A stretch of DNA of 64,000 bases, taken from assembly GCF_040869045.1 (NCBI RefSeq), contig NC_090319.1, positions 282,259,693-282,323,692 on the forward strand. Reading direction: 5' to 3'. Position 1 is the first letter of the stretch. Every line of letters begins with the position of its first letter. Source of the stretch: Eurosta solidaginis. Lineage: Eukaryota; Arthropoda; Insecta; Diptera; Tephritidae. Below, piece after piece: positions 33,290 to 44,913 of this stretch. The notes beneath the pieces are model-generated. The model worked only from the letters and a program-made list of their open reading frames with translations. It was not told the DNA's origin and made no database searches. A program made the translations under genes and the position numbers.

Positions 33290-34165
33290 GCCTTTCTTTT
33301 TTCTTCCAGCTTTTTATTAATTTTCTTCGCAAAATAGACTTCACATTATTTTAGGACTTAATCTTCTCCCCTCGCTTTCCCTTTATTTTACTATCCGCTC
33401 ACTTATTTTACAGTTTGCCATACTACTTCAATTGTTTTTATCCTAACTCTTGCAGAGTCTTCCAGGCGTAGAGAGCAACTATACTGCTCCAGCACAATAC
33501 TGTCTCAGAAACTAACGTAGCCATCTTTGAGACATCTGGGCTACTTTTAAGGTACTAAAATCCAACTTCATAAAATTGGTTATCGTCCGTATGCGTCTTT
33601 TGCCTTGTGCCCGGTTGCAAAGCACAAACGTGAAGAGACTGGTTTTGTTGAACCTGAAAAGGTTCCGAAATGGATATAAACGAGGCGGATAGCTTCATAC
33701 GAACATTATTGGAAAATTTTCAAAGGTAAATCGAGTGTCGATGCAGTATTAATGCAAATACCATGCTTTGAACCAATCGCGCTAATTTTGAGGCTATTTG
33801 GATAGGAAAGATGTAAAATTTCTTCTCCTCTGCACAAACTCTGAAGAGGGAAGGTAAAGACGTCGGCTCATCACATTTTTTGCCAATGTACAGGACTGCA
33901 GAGAAGACGACTCAAACTTTTGCGGGCAGCTTTCCGGTAGTCTGGCTGAGGAGGTGGGTTTCTCGCTATCAGTTAAGTTCATATCAGAAAGCGAGTGGTT
34001 TAGTAAAGACTTGCCGGGGGCATTCATAAAGGGCATAAACGTGTAACTGTCAACTCTCAACCTAACTTAACCCAAATACCTCTATATTCTTGATTGCCAG
34101 TTCGAAAACACCTAATATCTGATTTTTTTCACAATGCCCGTTGAACATAAATATGGTAATTTAAA
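33290..34165. other. Polypyrimidine remnant, then no recognisable gene
   Basis: Positions 33290-33420 continue the T/C tract. From 33420 to 34165 there is mixed sequence with an 88-codon minus-strand ORF (33794-34060) that I do not recognise; it may be retroelement-derived. Confidence 0.4.
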
Positions 34166-34169
34166 TATG

Positions 34170-34545
34170 AACCCCAGCGAATTAGGGGTTGGAATATACC
34201 CGCGGTAGGTATCCCTGTCGTAAGAGGTAACTACCAAATAGATTCAAGGGGTTGCCAGCGCAATATATAGGTTCTCCAACCCAATTGTCAACCCCACCTA
34301 TGCGTAGTGAATCCTGTTTCATTAACAGCCTAGGCTCTGGTGACCCCGAACTCCTAATGGATGTAGGGGGTGGGAGGGCGGTATGGCCTAGAAGGTCGCA
34401 TGTGGTTATATCAAATCGTTTCTGAGATGGTTGGGCTTGGTACCAGAACGTACCGCATCTGCATCCGGCAAAGAACCATAAACATCGACAACACTCCCCA
34501 AGCCCTTCGGGGAGTGTCCTTATCGCTACAACAACAACATCAACA
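34170..34545 (+). mobile_element. Structured SINE-like element with CAA tail, copy 1
   Basis: A short non-coding element starts with three successive hairpin-forming motifs (CCCC-AGCGAATTA-GGGG, ATACC-N7-GGTAT, and GTCG with a later complement). It continues through TTGCCAGCGCAATATATAG and GGCCTAGAAGGTCGCATGTG, has a terminal hairpin CTCCCC-N8-CGGGGAG near 34494-34516, and ends in a CAACAACAA tail. The tail implies retroposition. A 5' part of a second copy is at 39545-39835. Confidence 0.7.
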
Positions 34546-34559
34546 ATAACATAAATATG

Positions 34560-35925
34560 TTAGACAAGCAAAAAACGATTCCATAAATCGTTCGATTCTA
34601 ATCAATGGGCAACTAAAAGTTGTTTTGACAGAAATCTCTAAATTGTCATTTATTCAAGCATCGCACCAATTTTTTCTCCAATAACTCACAAACTAAAAAG
34701 TATAGACATGTTTGCGTGCTTACAAATACATAAATAGGTTCATTGATTTTATAGCTTTCGCCTGACGTAAAGGCACCTGTGGAGCCGCTGCCACCCCAAA
34801 GAGCCACATACACAACCTACTACTGTTGTGTAGCCCTGTGTCGGCTTTCTTTTTCATTATTTGTATAATAATTTAAGCTTCGAATAAATTAGGAAGACAA
34901 AAAACGCTAAAGTGACATTTTTAATGGGCGGGAGGACGGCAGCTAAATACCCAGCATTTCCGTTCATTCAACATTCATCAAAATGAGTGATGCAAAGTAA
35001 CACAGCAGCCAGTCAGTGATGCCAACACAATAATAGTCCGCTCAATATCACCCCATATTCTGATTATCAATCTATTATCCGTGAATACCTGCGAACATAT
35101 GCACAGATTTATGTAGGGAACATTTCATGTAAAATTGGATTTTGAAAATTTTATAAACTATACTACGAACTTAGATAAATTTAGTTCTTTAATATTTTTT
35201 TAAGCCATTTCATAAAAACAAAAGGGATAATAACGCGAGTTTGAGGGCATTTAGAGTATTTCCTATCCAGCTATTGCTACACTAAGGCGTGATTTGTTTA
35301 ATAAAGTTTATAAAAAGTAACTTGTAACATGTTCTCAACTGCGAACGAGTCGGCTCATCAAATGTGGTTTTTATATTTTAAGGAACTTAATTTTCTAAGT
35401 GGCGTCCGAGCAGGGACATAGAAAAGTGCCAAAGAAATATGATATCTAGTCATGCGAAAGTAACGTCAAGCGTTACTACATATTTTAAGCAATATATGTA
35501 GCACCAATAGTCAAATAAGGCATTGATACTTTCAGTTAAAGTGTTATGAGTAAGCGCCAAATCTATGTCTACATCTTATAAAATAAAGTCATTAAATGTC
35601 GATTTTATGTATTAACTCAGCACTGAAAGCACCGATTTGAAAATGATGAGAATTCGGCTGAAGAACGCGCTATCAGATCTCAAATTCAATACATTTTGAT
35701 TTTGCCAAAATTTTCAAGATAGCTTCATGCGCAACCAGAAAGTGTTTTTGCTAAGTTTTTTTTCGGGAACAGTACCATATACCCATCAATCACAAAAAAA
35801 ATCATAATTACGTAGCGATTGCATGCATCGATAGCTTCTTATCTAGATAAGGAAGTACTTCGGGCACTATTTTTCTAGGTAATGGACTAGGGACCGATCT
35901 ATTTGGACCAGATTGCTGGGATTTC
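34560..35925. other. No recognisable gene
   Basis: AT-rich sequence without recognisable coding regions. At 35399 a TGGCGTCCGAGCAGGGAC stretch resembles a retroviral-type primer-binding site after possible LTR sequence, but no matching LTR or gag was found. Confidence 0.35.
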
Positions 35926-35929
35926 GGAT

Positions 35930-36180
35930 AGAGATAACGGAGAAAGAAAAAGCGAAGCAAAGAAGAAGGAATAGAGTCAGGACGAAATAGAAGGAGCGGG
36001 AAAGGAGAATTAGGAGGAGATAGAGAAGAAGATTTATACAGAGAGTGTGAAAGAAAACACGGAAATCGAGAGAGACGCAGAGAGAGAGGGGGAGGGAGAT
36101 TAAGAGATAAAAACTCTAGAGAGACGCATGTAGAGAGAAAAAGAGAAGCAGGGAGGAGTAAGAGATAAAACTTTATAAAA
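35930..36180. repeat. Polypurine (GA-rich) tract
   Basis: About 250 bp of the plus strand are almost only A and G (GAGAGAGA, AGAAAGAAAA-type). No gene is seen. Confidence 0.8.
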
Positions 36181-36404
36181 GTAATGCAGATAAACCCAAG
36201 TTAGGTCAGAACAACGTCTGCCAGGTCTGCTATTAAATAAATAAACCACGTTCCACCATAGAAAGTACTCAAAAAATCTCTTTCATAAACAAATATTAAA
36301 AAAGAGAAACCCGATATAGGAAATTCATAACGGCTACATTAAAAGTATCTACGCGCGCTATCCGAGTTCGAGCGAAATTCCCCGATTAGTATTTTTCTTT
36401 TAGT

Positions 36405-37400
36405 ATAATCCCAACAAACACTGAAAACAAAAATCTCAAATGTTTGAGAAAAAAATTGATTCTCAGTTTGATATTCAACCTTATTTATTATTTGAAACAA
36501 AATATTTTCTCGACTTTTTCTCAAACGTCGATCTTCAACTTGAGAATAATTTGAGACATACTTGAAATTTTTTCTCTGTGAAATGCTTGAGAAAGCATTA
36601 ATTCTCAGTTTGATATTCAGCATTATTAACCATTTGAAGCTAAATATTCTCTCAACTTTTTCTCAAGCGTTGTTCTTCAACTTGAGAATGGTTTGAGATA
36701 TATTTGCAATTCGTTCCATTCTGATTGAAAACCATCGATATCATATCATACAACATGCTTATTTCACATCAATGCTATCTATAGTGCCGTTGATAATTCG
36801 TCGATCTCTAATTTGCATACTTTAGCTGGAAATGTAAACAAGCGATTTTATTGAGTGAAGTTGGACATAAAGTGAAAAAATAAAGACGTATTTATACATT
36901 TTAATAATATTAAGTGATATTGTACTACATTATGTATAAATACAAACGAGTTAAAAGTGAAGGAGGCAAATAGTAAGTTTGCTTACCCAATGTGGCACAA
37001 CAGTGGATTCCATTTCGTTCCGCTTTATTCTCTTTTGAGAAAAAGTTGAGAATCCAAAAGTTCTCAATTTGAAAATAAAGAAAAATTCCATATTAAAAAT
37101 GTCCCTTGAAGCTTGAGAATGCTATCAACCTAAAGTTTGAAATGTGAGAAATGGACTGATTCTCAAATGTATCTCAAACTGAGAATTGACAAAAATGTTT
37201 TTTGGGATAAGTTTGTATATGTATGAATCCAAAAGTTCTCAATTTGAAAATAAAGAAAAATTCCATATTAAAAATGTCCCTTGAAGCTTGAGAATGCTAT
37301 CAACCTAAAGTTTGAAATGTGAGAAATGGACTGATTCTCAAATGTATCTCAAACTGAGAATTGACAACAATGTTTTTTGGGATAAGTTTGTATATGTATG
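36405..37400. mobile_element. TTGAGAA-rich inverted-repeat element
   Basis: The left end near 36408 (TCCCAACAAACACTGAAAAC) and the right end (TTTTTGGGATAA at 37200 and again at 37376) are roughly inverted. TTCTCAA and its complement TTGAGAA recur many times inside both halves, which gives foldback potential. A non-repetitive core is at 36720-37020. No transposase is visible. Confidence 0.55.
37051..37400. repeat. 175-bp tandem duplication
   Basis: Positions 37051-37225 and 37226-37400 are nearly identical; I see only one difference, AAAAATG against AACAATG. The duplicated unit contains the right end of the TTGAGAA-rich element. Confidence 0.9.
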
Positions 37401-37866
37401 TATGTGTTAGTACATGTTTGGGGTATTTGTGTCATCCCATAGCACACTCATTCACGTTGAGATACTCAACAGCATTGAAAGTCTTCGTGCATCTGAAAAT
37501 AATTTGTTTATTTATCGCTGGCTAAACAAAAAATATATCTTTGGAAATCACCTTTAAATCTTTTTGAATGGAATTTTAAATCGTTTTTAACTTTTGTGTT
37601 GGTTTTCAATGTAGGTTCGCATCTTTTTTTTTATGTGCTGGGGCATTCTTTTTAGTTGTTTTTGGTTTTCGTTATCTCTGTCACATAAATTTAAATTTTC
37701 AGTGATAAATGTTTTGTTTTCACTCTTGAAAACTTTTAGCCAGAAAAATTTAGCTTTTGTGAAAATTTATTGAGAGTAAATAATTTATAATGAGTAATTA
37801 ATAATTACAACCTAACTAAAATATCACACCTAAACACGAAAGAAATTAATTAAATGATATGTATAG

Positions 37867-38344
37867 TTGCGAACATGAAAATGGCACCGGCAATTTTGAT
37901 CAAGTTTCGTCAATAAAATACTTTTTTTTATTTTCGATAATTTAAGAAAAACTTGAATGAATTTCGTAACTGAAACTATGCAAACCAATCTCAAAAACGT
38001 TTTCGAAAATTTTAAGAAAACTTTGCGAAAATTTAGAACTTTTTCTTTAGAATTTTTTGAGAATTTTTTAGTATGCAGTTCTGTGGCCCAAACAATTTTA
38101 GTATTTAAGTCTTTCTCATGAAAGAAAATCTCAAACAACACTCGAAAGAAATTTTTCAAAAATTAGGTGAATACTGAAGAAAGTTCACATAACTCTAAAT
38201 AAAATGTTCCAAGTTTTTCAGAACGTTTTTGAAATTGGTTTGAATAGTTTCAGTAACGAAATTCATAGAAGTTTTTTCTTAAACTATCGAAAAAAAATTA
38301 TACGTATTATTGATGCAAATCGGCATTGCTATTTTCGTGCTCGC
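37867..38344. repeat. Long inverted repeat (hairpin)
   Basis: The left arm 37867-38010 and right arm 38217-38344 are complementary over roughly 130-145 bp at about 80-85%. Shared blocks include GCGAACATGAAAATGG, ATGAATTTCGTAACTGAAAC and CTCAAAAACGTTTTCG. The loop of about 200 bp has no recognised gene. It may be a MITE or a hairpin-RNA locus. Confidence 0.75.
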
Positions 38345-39540
38345 TGCTGTATGTTGACCAGTGACCGTAAATAACTATGATCGATTAACCATTAAAAAGC
38401 ACCTCATGACAGCAAATGGTTGGAGAACGCCTGAGTTATAACCTGTAGGCGCACTTCACATAGGAAGAAAAACTCGGCCTAAATCTCTCCGGAGGTAAAT
38501 CGCTCCAAAACAATTTTTTTAACCGCGATTAGCTATTCAATGCACTACAACTATATGGGTTTTACTGATCAAGTGTTCTCCCTTCTAAAATTATAATCCA
38601 CCAAAAAATTATATGCTCTTTATTCTTTTGTTTCGGGAACGGTAGTGAACATAACCGGGACCATCACGGAAAGATGACCCTAACTTAAAGAGAGTTCGCA
38701 GTTTCCTTCGGCAACATATACTTACGGCAACATGCACTTACGATTTCTATGGCAGAGACCACTACCGAGCGGCAGTATTTATATCATGGCCCTCCATTAA
38801 ACTGTGTGATTGCACGTTCGTATATGCAATGATAACACAATTTTGCTATGGAATGCAGACCCATGCTTTAAGTACTCCTACATTTGAATAAGCACGTCTC
38901 CAGGTTCTGGTCGTCCACACCACCTTCGAAGGTCTCTTGTTTCCATCAAGTTTGGTTGCACTTTTGGCTTTAAATTTTATTCATTTATTTATTTCGGTGT
39001 CGCGAATTCCTTCCAATAGCTGTGATGCTTCCTAAACTTTTGCAGAGCATTTCTTCGGTTACTGCATGGCCTCAGAACGACGAAAGTACATACATCAAAT
39101 CTAACAAAATTAACTGGGGCGGCTTTCTAAAGCTTTCAGAAGACTTCTCGCTGTCCTTCTAACTACAGCAGATGCTCTGAAGGGAGATCATCATGCCCGT
39201 ATTCCAAAGGAAATAATAACGAAAACGTGACTTATTCTACCGATATAGCAGAAAAAACGATCTAGGAAATCCCAACATTAGTTTCTAATGTGGTAATTAA
39301 TACACTGATATAGCAACACAAACAACCAAAATAGGGGGAGCATCTAAGATCCCGTAATTGCTATGCTGTTGTTGGCAAGTTATGGTAAAAGACAAAAGTC
39401 CTGTCCCACCCTACAAAGCTCATTGGCAAAGCATTTCCAAGTGTTTCATTTGGAAACTGTGTAGCTTTGACCAAACAGGTGATTGCACAAACAAAAAGAT
39501 AATGACGCACTCGTTACCATTACTAACTCAGATGATGTAA
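38345..39540. other. No gene; one short SINE remnant
   Basis: At 38440-38505 AAACTCGGCCTAAATCTCTC and the following CGGAGGTAA resemble the 3' part of the SINE on the plus strand. The rest has short unrecognised ORFs only. Confidence 0.45.
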
Positions 39541-39544
39541 AAAG

Positions 39545-39835
39545 TCCCCCAGCGAGTTCGGGGGTTAAAATATACCCGCGGTAGGTATTCCTGTCGTAAG
39601 AGGCGACTAAAATACCAAATTGGTTCAAGGGGTTGTGTAGAGCAACCCTCTCAAGGAGTTGCCAGCGCAATATAAAGCTTCTCCAACCCAATTGCCAACC
39701 TCACCTGTCCGTGATGAATCCCGTTTCATTAACAACCGAGGCTCTGGCGACCCCGAACTTCTTATGTATCTAGAGGGTGGGAGGACGGAATGGCCTAGAA
39801 GGTCGCATGTGAATAATACTGACGATCATACACTA
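39545..39835 (+). mobile_element. Structured SINE-like element, copy 2 (3'-truncated)
   Basis: It matches 34170-34410: hairpin CCCCC-AGCGAGTT-CGGGGG, ATACCCGCGGTAGGTAT, GTCGTAAGAGGCGAC, TTGCCAGCGCAATATAAAG, and GGCCTAGAAGGTCGCATGTG. The terminal hairpin and CAA tail are missing. The region 39836-40230 shows nothing recognisable. Confidence 0.7.
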
Positions 39836-40234
39836 AGATAGTTGTCGGACCAAAAAACTGGGTACACACGGACGTTATTTTCCACCTACATGGCAAAGCT
39901 GATCATTTGTTATACTTGCGTTTGGTCAAGCCCTACCAGTATATTCCCTTGCCAAGACCGATAGGTGGGAGCAGAAGATTAGGCTACGGTGGCTGGCCCT
40001 GTCCAAGGCAGAAGAGCATTAAGGAGCACTTGCAACTGTACCCTCCTTTCTACTTTAAAGAAGGCTGCAAGGTTTGAGAAGCGAATCTTTTGTAATACTC
40101 GCAGTTCCACGGAGCCCCAAGCTTCATTAACAGCATGTCTATCAAACAAGGTCGAAAGGTAAAAATTTGGTAGTTTTTTATCTTCCAGATGAACATCTTC
40201 ACACTGAGCTATCTCAGCCTACCACACCAAAGAT

Positions 40235-40910
40235 CCTGGGTTCTCCCTTGCATATGCCGTTCGGAGTCGGTTTAAAATATGTATATAGGTCACTTTCCGC
40301 CAATTTCCAGGAAAAATTAAAGGTAACATTTTATAAGACGGTGCACCACCTTATTTTTATCAAAAATTATCAAAGAGGGTATCGAAAGACCCCATTCGAC
40401 CTCCATTTTTAGAATCCGAAAGCGAAAACTAAAAATTGTATTTCTGTCGAAAGATATTTACGAAAAACGGGAAAATCTGGGAAGCGATCCATAGTTTATT
40501 TGCACAGACTACCCTTCTGCGTTTGCGGTCTTCGGCCGAGATTTAAATAAATAACCCTGGGTGGGTCCAACACCGGTTTAGGGATCAAAATTATTTCCAC
40601 GCAAAACACCTTTTGTATTAATGTGTGTGTGTGCACAACAAATCCGGCAAAATACAACAACCATATGAGAATTAGAACCGATTATTTGCTTATATCTTTT
40701 GACAGAAGTACAATTTTTAATTTTCGCTTATGGTTTCTAGAAACGTAGATCGAAACGCGTCTTTTGATATGCTCTTTGATAAATTTTGATAAAAATTAGG
40801 GTGAACCGTCTTGCAAAATATTACCAAATTGAAAGGAGCACGACGCAAATTGTAAAGGAAGCTCGGCCTAATTTCTCTTCATAGGCATTCCACCCCTTGT
40901 ATTTATATTT
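40235..40910 (+). mobile_element. SINE interrupted by a foldback element
   Basis: The SINE body at 40250-40321 (GCCGTTCGGAGTCGGTTT, GTCACTTTCCGCCAATTTCC, GGAAAAATTAAA) resumes at 40826 (GAAAGGAGCACGACGCAAAT, GGAAGCTCGGCCTAATTTCT). The insertion lies at 40322-40825. Confidence 0.8.
40322..40825. mobile_element. Foldback MITE with about 80-bp TIRs, copy 1
   Basis: The ends GGTAACATTTTATAAGACGG and its inverted counterpart extend to arms of about 80 bp, including ATCAAAGAG and GACC blocks. The flanks carry an 8-bp duplication AAATTAAA/AAATTGAA (40314-40321, 40826-40833). No ORF. Copy 2 is at 54229-54672. Confidence 0.85.
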
Positions 40911-41266
40911 TTTATTTATTTATCTACAACAAAATCGACTCGTGTAAGTAGGCATTCACGCTCCCCCGGTCATATACTGAATTACAGAACACTCTCACTT
41001 GAAAATTGAAAAACATGTAATGCAACTATTTGTTTTCAAAAATAAATAAAATTTCTACATATTTTCGGCCTATATCATTATCAAAATTTAAATTTCTTTT
41101 TTGGAAATATTTACAAAAAAATTACGTTTTCGGCATAACATAATATAAAAATTTCAAAACAGCATGAGTAAAAGATCCTTTGGTAAGGTTTAATAAAAGA
41201 AAAGAAAAATTGCATCATAAAAATAAACTTTTTATCCAATAATTCATAACTAAATTGAAATTGTAG

Positions 41267-41463
41267 GACCAGGCCCCGCTGCTTACATGCTACCTTCGAC
41301 ATTTGGCTATTTCAATAAAGATCAGATTGGACTGCGTTCTCCACGTTACACATTTGGTGCACTAACAGAGGTGATAAGGAAGGATATTGGACCAGGGCCG
41401 GGTGCCTATGGAACTGATGCATTAACACGTTATGGGAAGAGTCGATATTATTCATATTCTTGA
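41267..41463 (+). CDS. ODF3/SHIPPO-like sperm-tail protein, last exon
   Basis: After a splice-acceptor-like TTGAAATTGTAG the frame reads PGPAAYMLPSTFGY, then SPRYTFGA, then GPGPGAYGTDALTRYGKS and a stop at 41461-41463. The P-G-P-x-x-Y repeats with the S/P-x-Y-x-F-G motif are the sperm-tail PG-rich repeats of the ODF3 (SHIPPO/CIMAP) family, which lines ciliary and sperm-axoneme microtubules. The final LTRYG is also usual in insect members. Only 65 residues are encoded; upstream exons were not found in the window on this strand. AATAAA at 41562-41567 fits a polyadenylation signal. It is either the terminal exon of a long gene or an orphaned exon. Confidence 0.8.
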
Positions 41464-41895
41464 TTGCTTAAACGAAGGTATACGAGTAAGTGCTCATGAG
41501 TATGAGAAATCTCGTTTTTAAACCTTTAAATGTGATAAGTGCATACGTGGGAATCTACTTTAATAAAAAATTAAAAATATTTACACTGTGGAATTTTGAC
41601 ATTTTTTTCTATATGGGTTTTTCTTTTATTATGCATTAACGGGTTATTTTGCTAAGTTGCGTATACGTATGTACATATATTCTTAATTTAATGTAACATT
41701 CATGAATTGACAAACTATCGCTCCTCGCCCGTAAAGAGTTCTTAACTACCCACAAAACTTGTAAGCTAACGTTTTTCCATGCTGCATACGGAGATGTGTG
41801 TGTAGAATGTTTATATTGAGTTATACGTTGCGCCTAAAAGTCTGCAACACTTGTATAAAAATTATCGAAAGCAATGCAACCCAACAAGCATTATT

Positions 41896-43375
41896 ATACT
41901 CAGTTGAGCAGAGCTCACAGAGTATATTAACTTTGATTGGATAACGGTTGGTTGTACAGGTATAAAGGAATCGAGATAGATATAGACTTCCATATATCAA
42001 AATCATCAGTGTCGAAAAAAAAATTTGATTGAGCCATGTCCGTCCGTCCGTCCGTCCGTCCGTTAACACGATAACTTGAGTAAAATTTGAGGTATCTTAA
42101 TGAAATTTGGTATGTAAGTTTCTGGGCACTCATCTCAGAGCGCTATTTAAAATGAACGAAATCGGACTATAACCACGCCCACTGTTTCGATATCAAAAAT
42201 TTTGAAAAATCGATAAAGTGCGATAATTCATTACCAAAGACGGATGAAGCGATGAATCTTGGTAGGTGAATTGACCTTATGACGCAGAATAGAAAATTAG
42301 TAAAATTTTGGACAATGGGCGTGGCACCGCGTTATTTAGAAGATTTGCAAGCTGTAATTTGGCAGTCGTTGAAGATATCATGATGAAATTTGGCAGGAAC
42401 GTTAATCCTGTTACTATATGTATGCTTAATAAAAATTAGCAAAATCGGAGAACGCCCACTTAAAATTTTTTTTTTTTTTAAACGGTTTTATTTAGCTTGA
42501 GTTTACAGGCAGATAGTCATAAGTAAAACCAACTGAACTTTAATCAGGTTATGCTACGCCTCACATTTTTAGAAATTTCACGCGCCCAACGCTTTTATTT
42601 AATTGTCTGATCAACGCCCTAGATCGATAAGGAGTGTGATGACTAGTACCTAGGACCTAACTAATTATTTTCTAGCTTTTCGTATTATTATTATTTCATG
42701 TAAGTATTGTTTTCAATAAAACCGTTTAACTTAAAAATTTTTTTTAATTATTTTATTTAGTCAAATTTTAAAAGAAAAGTTAATATCTTTACAGTATATA
42801 AGTAAATTATGTCAACATTCAACTCCAGTAATGATATGGTGCAACAAATTACAAACATAAAAGAAAATTTCAAAATGGGCGTGGCTCCGCCCTTTTGCAT
42901 TTAATTTGTCTAGGATACTTTTAATGCCATAAGTCGAACAAAAATTTACCAATCCTTGTGAAATTTGGCAGGGGCTTAGATTCTAGGACGATAACTGTTT
43001 TCTGTGAAAAAGGGCGAAATCGGTTGAAGCCACGCCCAGTTTTTATACACAGTCGACCGTCTGTCCTTCCGCTCGGCCGTTAACGCGATAACTTGAGCAA
43101 AAATCGATATATCTTTACTAAATTCAGTTCACGTACTTATCTGAACTCACTTTGTATTGGTATAAAATATGGCCGAAATCCGACTATGACCACGCCCACT
43201 TTTTCAATATCGAAAATTATGAAAAATGAAAAAATGCTATATAATAATTCTATACCAAATACGAAAAAAGGGATGAAACATGGTGATTGGATTGGTTTTT
43301 GACGCAAAATATAACTTTAGAAAAAAACTTTGTAAAATGGGTGTGAAACCTAACATATTAATGATCAAATGCCAA
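41896..43375 (+). mobile_element. DINE-1/Helentron-like copy, 3'-truncated
   Basis: It starts with the subterminal ATACTCAGTTGAG (41896-41908), has a GTCCGTCC microsatellite near 42037-42064 and internal blocks up to about 43360, but lacks the 130-bp array and 3' stem-loop. It is interrupted by a MITE at 42478-42729. A second copy follows in inverted orientation. Confidence 0.8.
42478..42729. mobile_element. 252-bp MITE in DINE-like copy
   Basis: The ends TTAAACGGTTTTATT (42478-42492) and AATAAAACCGTTTAA (42715-42729) are perfect 15-bp inverted repeats. Similar ACTTAAAA-plus-T-run sequence flanks both sides, which may be a target duplication. Confidence 0.8.
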
Positions 43376-43473
43376 AAATAAGGATTTGTTGATATTTAAA
43401 TTAAAAATTGGTTTCCAGATATGTCCATATTTATCTTCACTAATTGGCGCCGTATTGACCCTTTCATATTTAT

Positions 43474-44885
43474 AACAAGTGAGGAAGGCTAAGTTCGGGT
43501 GTAACCGAACATTACATACTCAGCTGAGAGCTTTGGAGACAAAATAAAGGAAAATCACCATTTAGCAAAATGAACCTTGGGTAAGCCTGGAATGTATTTG
43601 TATGACATATGTATCAAATGAAAGGTGTTCATGATTATTTAAAACGTAGTGGGCCTTAGTTCTATTGGTGGACGCCTTTTCGAGATATCGCAATAAGGGT
43701 GGACGAGGGGTGACTCTAGAATGTGTTTGTACGATATGGATATCAAATTAAAAGTATTAATGAGGGTTTTAAAAGGGAGTGGTAGTGGTTGTATATGTGA
43801 AGGCGTTTTCGAGATATCGACCAAAATGTTGTTCACGGCAACCCAGAACATCATCTGCCGGGTACCGCTAATTTATTTATATATGTAATACCAAGAACAG
43901 TATTTCTGCCAAGATTCCAAGGGATTTTGATTTCCCTGCAGAACTTTTTTATTTTCTTCTACTTCATATGGTTGGTGTCACACCCATTTTACAAAGTTTT
44001 TTCTAAAGTTATATTTTGCGTCAATAAACCAATCAAATTACCATGTTTCATCTCTTTTTTCATATTTGATACAGAATTATGGCATTTTTCGTAATTTTCG
44101 ATATCGGAAAAGTGGGCGTGGTCATAGTCGGATTTCGGTCATATTTTATACAAAGATAAAGTGACTTCAGATAAGTACGCGAACTAAGTTTAGTTAAGAT
44201 ATATCGATTTTTCGGCAAGTTATCGTGTTAATGGCCGAGCGGAAGGACAGACGGTCGACTGTGTATAAAAACTGGGCGTGGCTTCAACCGATTTCGCCTA
44301 TTTTCACACAAGACAGTTATCGTCATAGAATCTATGTCCCTACCAAATTTCACAAGGATTCGTAAATTTTTGTTCGACTTATGGCATTAAAAGTATTCTA
44401 GGCGAATTATATGAAAAAGGGCGGAGTTACGCCCATTTTGAAATTTCCTTTTATCTTTGTATTTTGTTGCACCATATCATTACTGGAGTCGAATGTTGAC
44501 ATAATTTACTTTTATACTGTAAAGATATTAAATTTTCTGTTAAAATTTGACTTTAAGAAAAAAATTTTTTTCGCCATCCGATTTCGCTAATTTTTATTTA
44601 GCACATATTTAGTAATAGGAGTAACGTGCCTACCAAATTTCATCATGATATCTTAAACGACTGCCAAATTACAGCTTGCAAAACTTTTAAATTACCTTCT
44701 TTTAAAAGTGGGCGGTGCCACGCCCATTGTCCAAAATTTTTCTAATTTTCTATTTTGCGTTATAATCTCAGCGCACCTACCAAGTTTCATCGCTTTATCC
44801 GTCTTTGGTAATGAATTATCGCACTTTTTCGGTTTTTCGAAATTTTCAATATCGAAAAAGTGGGTGTGGTTGTAGTCCGATTGCG
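43474..44885 (-). mobile_element. DINE-1/Helentron-like copy, inverted, 5'-truncated
   Basis: The 3' stem-loop GTTCGG-N6-CCGAAC is at 43493-43510 and about two 130-bp units follow (43580-43830). The internal blocks run to about 44885, where similarity stops 30 bp before the LTR. The GTCC microsatellite and 5' end are missing. Confidence 0.8.
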
Positions 44886-44913
44886 TGCTTAAACTACAAT
44901 CGTGTCAATATAT

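Noticed and set aside
35330..35420. LTR end plus primer-binding site (TGGCGTCCGAGCAGGGAC)
   Set aside because: No matching second LTR, gag or pol is present and the LTR limits cannot be set.
37830..38159. 109-codon minus-strand ORF
   Set aside because: It lies across the left arm and loop of the long inverted repeat and shows only AT-driven Phe/Lys/Leu composition.
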